Of a DNA stretch of 64,000 nucleotides, positions 57,447-64,000 are shown piece after piece. The number at the start of each line of letters is the position of its first letter. Within the stretch, counting starts at the first letter, position 1. Location: NCBI RefSeq assembly GCF_030409755.1, contig NZ_JAUFQE010000002.1:3472001-3536000 (forward strand). The letters are read 5' to 3'. Below the pieces are notes generated by a model. The model ran no database searches. It was given only the letters and a program-made list of their open reading frames with translations, and had not been told where the DNA came from. Made by a program: the position numbers and the translations under genes. This DNA is from Vibrio lentus (GTDB lineage: Bacteria > Pseudomonadota > Gammaproteobacteria > Enterobacterales > Vibrionaceae).

Positions 57447-58271
57447 TTGGAATTATCACACACTTCAAAATTTGATGAGAGCAGTATTAAGCTTGTGCAG
57501 CTAACGGACACGCATTTATTTGCACCGAGCAATGGCAGCTTATTAAGCATCAACACACAAGATAGCTTTCGTGCTGTAGTCGATGGCATTGTTAGCCACA
57601 ACTTTGACTATTAAGCGATCTTAGCTACCGGCGATATTTCGCAGGACCACAGTGCTGAATCGTACCAAAAGTTTGAGTCGGGCATTCAGCCTTTGGCGAA
57701 ACCATGTTATTGGTTGCCAGGGAATCACGATTTCAAGCCTAATATGGGCAGTGTATTACCATCGCCACAAATACAGTGTGTTGATCACGTTCTGCTAGGA
57801 GATAACTGGCAGATGGTTATGCTGGATTCTCAAGTGGTTGGTGTGCCGCATGGACGTCTGAGCGATCAACAACTTGATCTGCTGGAACAAAAACTCTCAG
57901 AGTTCCCCGAGCGAAATACCTTGGTTCTTTTGCATCACCACCCTTTACTGGTGGGTAGTGCATGGCTTGACCAACACAACTTGAAAGATGCTGAGCAGTT
58001 CTGGGATGTGGTTCAACAGCACTCTAATGTAAAAGCGGTACTGTGTGGTCACGTTCATCAAGACATGAATCGCAATCATCATGGTGTACAAGTCATGGCA
58101 ACCCCATCGACTTGTGTTCAATTCAAACCAAACTCGAACGACTTTGCTGTTGATACATTATCTCCAGGCTGGCGAGAGATTGAATTGCACCAAGATGGTA
58201 CCGTTACGACAGAAGTTCGCCGTTTACCTCATGGGCAATTCCTACCTGATTTTGCTGCAGGAGGATACTAA
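57447..58271 (+). pseudogene. cpdA: 3',5'-cyclic AMP phosphodiesterase with an in-frame stop
   Basis: The gene begins at a TTG (57447) and reads LVQLTDTHLFAP, the first metal-binding motif (DxH). It meets TAA at 57612-57614 in place of a sense codon (HNFDY-stop-AILATGD) and then continues in the same frame with LATGDISQDHS, LPGNHDFKP, LLHHHPLLVG and CGHVHQDMN to the normal end. A restart at ATG 57693 would give 192 residues without the DxH and GD metal ligands, so it should be inactive. A single base change such as CAA to TAA could explain it. It overlaps the yqiA start. A sequencing error or suppression cannot be excluded. Confidence 0.9.
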
Positions 58272-58876
58272 TGTCTGACTCAAATGAGCAAGCCGGTAAG
58301 CCATCACTACTACTTTATATTCACGGCTTTAACAGTTCATCACGTTCTCACAAAGCGAATGTGATGGCGGATTACTGTGCTCAGCACCGTACGGATATTA
58401 AAGTGGTTACTCCTCAATTGCCGAGCTTCCCTCAACAAGCTGCTCTTCATTTGCAGCAGTTGGTCGAGCAATATAAAGATAAATATCAGATCGCATTAGT
58501 CGGTAGCTCTTTGGGGGGCTACCTTTCAACATGGCTGAATAGTCACTATGGTTTCAAAGCGGTGGTTGTAAACCCAGCCGTGAAGCCGTATGAACTTCTT
58601 GCTGACTATTTAGGTGAGCAGGTAAACCCATATACAGATGAACGATATGTGTTGGAAACAAAACACATTGATGAACTGAAGGCATTAGAGGTTCCGGCTC
58701 TCGCTAAGCCGAGCGACTTTTGGTTACTTCAGCAAACGGAAGACGAAGTTCTGGATTACCGACAAGCGGTAGAGAAGTACCAAGGTGCAACGCAAACAGT
58801 AGAAGAGGGCGGTGATCATAGCTTTGTTGATTTTGAGCGCTACCCACAACAAATTGTCACATTTCTAAACCTTTAA
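58271..58876 (+). CDS. yqiA: Esterase YqiA
   Basis: This 201-residue alpha/beta hydrolase has LLLYIHGFNSSSRSHK, the nucleophile motif VGSSLGGYLSTW (Ser near residue 80) and the catalytic His in EGGDHSFVDFE near the end. It corresponds to YqiA, an esterase active on short acyl esters. Its start overlaps the cpdA stop (TAATG), so it is in the same operon and precedes parE. Overall length is normal. Confidence 0.92.
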   Translation: MSDSNEQAGKPSLLLYIHGFNSSSRSHKANVMADYCAQHRTDIKVVTPQLPSFPQQAALHLQQLVEQYKDKYQIALVGSSLGGYLSTWLNSHYGFKAVVVNPAVKPYELLADYLGEQVNPYTDERYVLETKHIDELKALEVPALAKPSDFWLLQQTEDEVLDYRQAVEKYQGATQTVEEGGDHSFVDFERYPQQIVTFLNL

Positions 58877-59115
58877 CCTGTTTCATCAACAGAGTGATTT
58901 TCTCTTGTTTGCCTGTTATTTCATCTATCAATGGTGAAATATCATAGTTTGATGTCTTAGTTTTTGAACTAGCTTGACATCATTACTCAGCTTCCAGACT
59001 ATATTCCCCAATACTTCGCTCGTTCGCTCTACTATGAAGGTTCATAGTAATAATTTTGCTTTAGTGAAACTAGAGCCTGCGAACTGACGCAAACTTTTTG
59101 AGTAAACTCCGTATT

Positions 59116-60996
59116 ATGACTGAACAATATAATGCAAAAGACCTCGAGGTACTTGAAGGTCTCGATCCTGTGCGACACCGCCCAGGTATGTATACAGAGA
59201 CAGAAAGGCCGAACCACCTTGCCCAAGAAGTCATTGATAACTCGGTCGACGAAGCATTAGCGGGACACGCTAAGAAAATTAAAGTCGTGCTTCATGCTGA
59301 CCAATCATTAGAAGTTACCGATGACGGCCGTGGTATGCCGGTTGATATCCACCCTGAAAAAGGGATCTCAGGTGTTGAGCTGATTTTAACTAAGCTCCAC
59401 TCTGGCGGTAAATTCTCAAACAACAACTACAAGTTTTCAGGTGGTTTGCACGGGGTAGGTATCTCGGTAGTAAACGCATTGTCTAAACGTGTAGAAGTGA
59501 CCGTTCGCCGTGAAGGGCAAGTGCACGAAATTGCCTTAGAAGGTGGACATGCAGTGACTGAACTCACTGTGACTGGCACTTGTGGTCACCGCAATAGCGG
59601 TACATCTGTTCACTTCTGGCCTGATCCTAAATACTTCGATAGCTCTAAGTTTTCAGTCTTACGTCTTATCAATAACCTGCGCGCGAAAGCAGTACTTTGC
59701 CCAGGTTTAGAAATCACTTTCATCGATAAAGTGGGCGGTGAAGAACATAAGTGGTACTACGAAGACGGCCTAAAAGATTACCTTGCTGAAGGTGTGAAAG
59801 GTTATACCTTACTGCCTGAAGAGCCTTACGTTGGCGAGTTTGTTGCTGAAACAGAAATGGCGAACTGGGCTATTATCTGGCAGCCAGAAGGCGGTGATAT
59901 GATCACCGAGAGTTACGTGAACTTAGTACCAACTAAACAAGGTGGTACGCACGTAAACGGTCTTCGCCAAGGTCTGCTTGATGCGATGCGTGAGTTCTGT
60001 GAATTCCGTAACTTGTTGCCTCGTGGCGTTAAGCTAACGGGTGATGACATCTTTGACCGTTGTTCTTACGTTCTATCGGTGAAGATGCAAGATCCACAAT
60101 TTGCGGGTCAAACCAAAGAGCGCTTATCTTCTCGTCAAACCGCTGCGTTTGTTTCTGGTGTGGTTAAAGATGCGTTCAGCTTGTGGTTGAATGAAAAGCC
60201 TCAGCTAGCAGAATTACTTGCAGAAGCGTGTATTGCTAACGCTCACCGTCGTATGCGAGCAAGCAAAAAGGTTGTACGTAAGAAAATCGCTTCGGGTCCA
60301 GCACTGCCGGGTAAGCTAACCGATTGTTCGGTTCAAGATTTAAGTCGTACCGAAATCTTCTTCGTGGAAGGGGACTCGGCGGGTGGTTCTGCTAAACAAG
60401 CTCGTGATCGTGAGTTCCAAGCAGTAATGCCACTGCGTGGTAAAATTCTCAACACATGGGAAGTGTCTGCCGACCAAGTTCTGGCTTCACAAGAGGTACA
60501 TGATATTTCGGTTGCTCTCGGTATCGACCCTGACAACGATGATTTATCAGGTTTACGTTACGGTAAGATCTGTATTCTTGCCGATGCGGACTCGGATGGT
60601 CTTCATATCGCGACGCTGTTGTGTGCACTATTTACTCGCCACTTCCATGCATTGGTTGAAGCGGGTCATATCTATGTGGCAATGCCTCCTCTGTATCGTA
60701 TCGATTGCGGTAAAGAAGTGTTCTACGCACTCGATGACGCAGAGAAAGATGGTGTACTTGAGCGACTATCGCAGAAAAAAGCCAAGATCAACGTACAACG
60801 ATTCAAAGGTCTGGGTGAAATGAACCCACTTCAGTTACGTGAAACCACGATGGATCCAAACACTCGTCGCCTTGTTCAGTTGACTATCGATGACAACGAC
60901 GCAACCAACGAGATGATGGACATGCTGCTTGGTAAGAAACGTGCAGATGATCGCCGTTCATGGCTACAGACTAACGGTGATATGGCCGAGGTATAA
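59116..60996 (+). CDS. parE: DNA topoisomerase IV subunit B
   Basis: This 626-residue ATPase subunit of topoisomerase IV separates replicated chromosomes. The GHKL ATPase has EVIDNSVDEALAGHA, VTDDGRGMPVD and GGLHGVGISVVNAL. The TOPRIM metal-binding region shows FVEGDSAGGSAKQARDREFQ and ILADADSDGLHI, and the end is YGKIC, RFKGLGEMNPLQLRETTMDP. ATG 59116 is used; TTG 59098 in frame has no good site. It lies 240 bases after yqiA with room for its own promoter. Confidence 0.97.
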   Translation: MTEQYNAKDLEVLEGLDPVRHRPGMYTETERPNHLAQEVIDNSVDEALAGHAKKIKVVLHADQSLEVTDDGRGMPVDIHPEKGISGVELILTKLHSGGKFSNNNYKFSGGLHGVGISVVNALSKRVEVTVRREGQVHEIALEGGHAVTELTVTGTCGHRNSGTSVHFWPDPKYFDSSKFSVLRLINNLRAKAVLCPGLEITFIDKVGGEEHKWYYEDGLKDYLAEGVKGYTLLPEEPYVGEFVAETEMANWAIIWQPEGGDMITESYVNLVPTKQGGTHVNGLRQGLLDAMREFCEFRNLLPRGVKLTGDDIFDRCSYVLSVKMQDPQFAGQTKERLSSRQTAAFVSGVVKDAFSLWLNEKPQLAELLAEACIANAHRRMRASKKVVRKKIASGPALPGKLTDCSVQDLSRTEIFFVEGDSAGGSAKQARDREFQAVMPLRGKILNTWEVSADQVLASQEVHDISVALGIDPDNDDLSGLRYGKICILADADSDGLHIATLLCALFTRHFHALVEAGHIYVAMPPLYRIDCGKEVFYALDDAEKDGVLERLSQKKAKINVQRFKGLGEMNPLQLRETTMDPNTRRLVQLTIDDNDATNEMMDMLLGKKRADDRRSWLQTNGDMAEV

Positions 60997-60999
60997 TGG

Positions 61000-63258
61000 A
61001 TGTCTAACGAAATTACATATGATGGCGTTGAACAATTGCCGATGCGCAAGTTCACCGAAGATGCCTATTTAAATTACTCAATGTACGTGATCATGGATCG
61101 TGCATTGCCTTATATCGGTGATGGCTTGAAGCCAGTACAGCGTCGTATTATCTATGCGATGTCTGAGTTGGGTCTTTCTGCTGCATCGAAATATAAAAAA
61201 TCAGCTCGTACGGTTGGTGACGTTCTAGGTAAGTACCACCCACACGGCGACTCTGCTTGTTACGAAGCCATGGTATTGATGGCGCAACCATTCTCTTACC
61301 GTTACCCATTGGTGGACGGTCAAGGTAACTGGGGTGCACCGGATGATCCTAAATCATTCGCTGCGATGCGTTATACCGAGGCAAAACTGTCGAAGTTTGC
61401 TGAAGTCCTGCTTGGTGAATTAGGTCAGGGCACTGTTGATTGGCAACCAAACTTTGATGGCACGATGAAAGAGCCTCAGATGTTGCCAGCACGTCTTCCT
61501 CACATCTTGCTTAACGGCATCACAGGTATTGCGGTTGGTATGGCGACTGACATCCCGCCTCACAATGTCCGTGAAGTGGCGAACGCAGCGATTCATTTGA
61601 TTGATACGCCGAAAGCTGAACTTCCAGATGTGATGGGTTTCATTCAAGGTCCTGATTACCCGACAGAGGCTGAGATTATTTCGCCGAAGTCGGACATCGA
61701 AAAGATCTATCGTACAGGCCGCGGCAGCATCAAGATGCGCGCGGTATGGCACAAAGAAGGCTCTGATATTGTTATCACGGCTTTACCTCATCAAGTGTCA
61801 GGTGCGAAGTTATTGGAGCAAATCGCGAACCAGATGCGAGCTAAAAAGCTGCCAATGGTTGACGATCTGCGTGATGAATCTGATCACGAGAACCCAACGC
61901 GTATCGTCGTGGTTCCTCGCTCGAACCGTATCGACTGTGACCAATTGATGAGTCACCTATTCGCTTCGACGGATCTAGAGAAAAACTTCCGCGTTAACTT
62001 GAACATGATTGGTTTAGACAATCGTCCTCAAGTGAAAGGCTTAGTTCAGATTTTGAAAGAGTGGATTGAGTTCCGTCGCACAACGGTTCGCCGTCGTTTG
62101 CAATACCGTCTAGATAAAGTGTTGGCTCGTTTGCACATCTTAGAAGGTTTACTAGCGGCTTACCTTAATATCGATGAAGTGATTGAAATCATTCGAACAG
62201 AAGACGAACCATGTCCTGTCCTAATGAACCGTTTCAACATTTCTGAAATTCAAGCCAATGCGATTCTTGATATTAAACTTCGTAACTTAGCTAAGTTAGA
62301 AGAGTTTAAGATTCGAGCTGAGCAAGAAGAGCTTGAAGCTGAGCGTGAGAAGCTTGAAAAGCTACTAGGTTCAGAGCGTCGCTTGAATACGCTGATCAAA
62401 AAAGAAATCCAAGCCGATGCAGATAAATACGGCGATGATCGTCGTTCACCATTGATTGAGCGTGCTGAAGCGAAAGCGCTAACAGAACGTGACTTAGTAC
62501 CAAGCGAACCAATTACGGTTGTGTTGTCTGAGAAAGGTTGGATTCGTCATGCTAAAGGACATGAGGTTGACGCTGAAGGCTTGAACTACAAATCAGGTGA
62601 TAAATTCTTAGCGAGCGCTAAGGGTAAGAGTAACCAACAAGCGGTGTTCCTCGGCAGTGATGGCCGAAGCTACTCCCTTGAGTCTCATTCATTACCGTCG
62701 GCTCGAAGCCAAGGTGAGCCAATTACAGGCCGCCTGAACGTCAGTCCGGGTACTTCGATTCGCCAAGTGGTGATGGGAGAGAATGAACAGCTATGGTTAG
62801 TTGGTTCTGATGCTGGATATGGCTTTGTTTGTAAGGGCAGTGATCTACTGTCGAAGAACAAGAGCGGTAAAGCGTTGGTGAACTTACCACAATCTTCAGA
62901 AGTGATGCTGCCAAGCCCAATTGCTGACCTTGAAAGCAACCAGATTTTGGCGATTACTAACCAAGGTCGTATGTTGTTGTTCCCAATTAAAGACCTGCCG
63001 CAGCTTAGCAAAGGTAAGGGCAACAAGATCATCAACATCCCTTCAGCGAAAGCGAAAGAGCGTGAAGAATTTGTGTCACACTTGATGGCTATCCCTGAGA
63101 ATGCGACGCTGACTATCTATGCGGGTAAACGTAAACTGGGTTTAAAACCATCAGATCTTGAGAACTTCCGTGGTGAACGTGGTCGTCGTGGTGGTTTACT
63201 GCCAAGAGGTTTGCAACGCGTGACTCGCATCGATATCGAAGATCCAAGCGAATCATAG
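61000..63258 (+). CDS. parC: DNA topoisomerase IV subunit A
   Basis: This 752-residue DNA-cutting subunit carries the active tyrosine in [11 protein letters not shown] (about residue 120). The quinolone-resistance region reads [14 protein letters not shown], with serine at the position (E. coli Ser80) and glutamate-equivalent that are typical of sensitive enzymes. The C-terminal beta-pinwheel domain ends in [18 protein letters not shown]. It begins 3 bases after parE and closes the row, followed by a terminator. Confidence 0.97.
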   Translation: MSNEITYDGVEQLPMRKFTEDAYLNYSMYVIMDRALPYIGDGLKPVQRRIIYAMSELGLSAASKYKKSARTVGDVLGKYHPHGDSACYEAMVLMAQPFSYRYPLVDGQGNWGAPDDPKSFAAMRYTEAKLSKFAEVLLGELGQGTVDWQPNFDGTMKEPQMLPARLPHILLNGITGIAVGMATDIPPHNVREVANAAIHLIDTPKAELPDVMGFIQGPDYPTEAEIISPKSDIEKIYRTGRGSIKMRAVWHKEGSDIVITALPHQVSGAKLLEQIANQMRAKKLPMVDDLRDESDHENPTRIVVVPRSNRIDCDQLMSHLFASTDLEKNFRVNLNMIGLDNRPQVKGLVQILKEWIEFRRTTVRRRLQYRLDKVLARLHILEGLLAAYLNIDEVIEIIRTEDEPCPVLMNRFNISEIQANAILDIKLRNLAKLEEFKIRAEQEELEAEREKLEKLLGSERRLNTLIKKEIQADADKYGDDRRSPLIERAEAKALTERDLVPSEPITVVLSEKGWIRHAKGHEVDAEGLNYKSGDKFLASAKGKSNQQAVFLGSDGRSYSLESHSLPSARSQGEPITGRLNVSPGTSIRQVVMGENEQLWLVGSDAGYGFVCKGSDLLSKNKSGKALVNLPQSSEVMLPSPIADLESNQILAITNQGRMLLFPIKDLPQLSKGKGNKIINIPSAKAKEREEFVSHLMAIPENATLTIYAGKRKLGLKPSDLENFRGERGRRGGLLPRGLQRVTRIDIEDPSES

Positions 63259-63298
63259 AGACGTTTGCTATCTTGATCAGATAAGATGATTAGATAAA

Positions 63299-63328
63299 AG
63301 AAAACCCAGCCTGAGAGCTGGGTTTTTT
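63299..63328 (+). terminator. Terminator of parEC
   Basis: AAAACCCAGC and GCTGGGTTTT around CTGAGA. Confidence 0.92.
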
Positions 63329-63386
63329 GTATCTGTATTTTTAGATGTGTACGTTGGCGGTTTGAATCGCGCCGGTAGTGTTAAAC

Positions 63387-63731
63387 CTACAAGCGTGTAT
63401 CTTCGGCAATCGTCACTTTCAGAGTTTTGTTTTTACCTTGGCGTAAAATACCCACATCGATCACCGTACCTGGGCGCAGGTCGGTAACAATGTCCATAAC
63501 GCTTTGGCGGCCATTAACTTGGGTGTTGTTGATGCTGACAATAATATCTTGTGCTTCAAAGCCTGCATCGGCTGCTGGACCGTTCGGATCAATGCCTAAT
63601 ACTACAATACCACCGATGTTCTTATTGCCCAGTAAGCGTGATGTCACTGAGTTAATATCTTGTCCATCAATGCCGATGTAACCACGAATTACACGACCAT
63701 CAGCGATGATTTTTTGCATGATTTTATTGGC
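63387..63731 (-). pseudogene. degS: C-terminal part of the periplasmic protease DegS, cut by an IS200-type element
   Basis: The readable 110 residues are the end of the protease core and the PDZ domain of DegS, which senses misfolded outer-membrane proteins and starts the sigma-E response: KIIADGRVIRGYIGIDGQ, IVVLGIDPNGPAADAGFEAQ, DIIVSINNTQVNGRQSV. Homology begins at ANKIM (63731) and is replaced upstream by the terminal hairpin of an insertion sequence. The rest of the gene, if present, must lie beyond the window. An intact DegQ elsewhere cannot be excluded as the identity; the lone single PDZ and its sequence favour DegS. Confidence 0.78.
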
Positions 63732-64000
63732 TCCTCAAAACCACCGCCTAGGGCGGTGGTGATTGTTCCTTGAGGCTATAGCCTGAAGAAGTGCCCATGT
63801 TAGAAGTAACCTCTTATTCACCACAAGTAAGAGGAAACAACCACATGGGCGATTACAGAAGTTCATCACATGTCTATTGGCGTTGCAAATACCATATAGT
63901 TTGGACTCCAAAGTACAGATATAAGATTTTGAAAGATAAGGTAGGAAAGGAGCTTTATCGTTCAATCTATATTTTGTGCAATATGAAAGACTGCGAAGTT
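63732..64000 (+). mobile_element. IS200/IS605-type insertion sequence (left part)
   Basis: The element starts at the point where DegS homology ends. The left end carries the perfect hairpin ACCACCGCC-TAG-GGCGGTGGT (63740-63760), another palindrome AGGCTATAGCCT, and a stem CCTCTTA/TAAGAGG (about 63810-63834) just before the transposase. In the family, end hairpins guide single-strand transposition and the leader stem limits translation. The right end is outside the window. Confidence 0.8.
63845..64000 (+). CDS. tnpA: IS200-type Y1 transposase, N-terminal part
   Basis: Fifty-two codons remain before the window ends. They show the family start YRSSSHVYWRCKYHIVWTPK, followed by YRYKILKDKVGKEL. 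The HuH motif and catalytic tyrosine would lie further on. The transposase is on the opposite strand to degS. Confidence 0.85.
   Translation, partial: MGDYRSSSHVYWRCKYHIVWTPKYRYKILKDKVGKELYRSIYILCNMKDCEV

Overview
The window is a chromosome segment of a Vibrio, most likely a relative of the Splendidus clade. This is an inference from protein sequences and from gene order shared with Vibrio chromosome 1: pykF / DeoR regulator / glmS, then rpoD-dnaG-yqeY-rpsU // tsaD, cca-gspAB, pit with its DUF47 partner, glnE-hldE, tolC // nudF-yqiB-cpdA-yqiA-parE-parC. Almost all of it is ordinary housekeeping backbone. The exceptions are one 14.1 kb genomic island and three insertion sequences.

Backbone left of the island (1-14172): an acyl-CoA synthetase, ilvIH (acetolactate synthase), a membrane diguanylate cyclase, a GntR regulator, pykF, a DeoR regulator, glmS and an O-acetylhomoserine sulfhydrylase. 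Next comes the 3' half of a tRNA gene with a CAT anticodon. Its 5' half lies 14 kb away beside rpoD. This is the rpoD-linked tRNA-Ile2 (ileX-like) gene, split between its D stem and anticodon stem.

Island (14173-28309): its left end carries a three-gene recombination module of the type called Gamma-Mobile-Trio: gmtY and gmtZ (tyrosine recombinases) and gmtX. gmtZ is cut by an IS3-family element with a clean 3-bp target duplication, so the island has probably been immobilised recently. Next come four tandem 43-bp repeats, a small ORF, an orphan MbcA/Xre-type antitoxin beside a decayed PIN/NYN-like nuclease, a DUF4062 gene with integron-cassette-like borders, a decayed integrase, and a four-gene operon (DUF1611, ornithine-racemase-like enzyme, lipoprotein, small basic protein). 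Next to the right end lies an intact, different tRNA gene with a CAT anticodon. It is oriented so that the promoter of the disrupted host tRNA gene reads into it. The island therefore seems to carry a replacement for the tRNA it destroys. This is the most interesting observation in the window.

Backbone right of the island (28337-64000): the macromolecular synthesis operon rpsU-yqeY-dnaG-rpoD, tsaD, an alpha/beta hydrolase, plsY, folB-folK-uppP, cca, gspA-gspB, an SH3-domain membrane protein, DUF47-pit, ygiF, a potassium channel, a chemotaxis receptor, glnE, hldE, tolC, and the nudF-yqiB-cpdA-yqiA-parE-parC row. Three backbone genes are broken: pit (IS10-like insertion, 9-bp duplication), cpdA (one in-frame TAA) and degS (IS200-type insertion at the right edge of the window). 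Together with gmtZ this suggests a strain with active insertion sequences.
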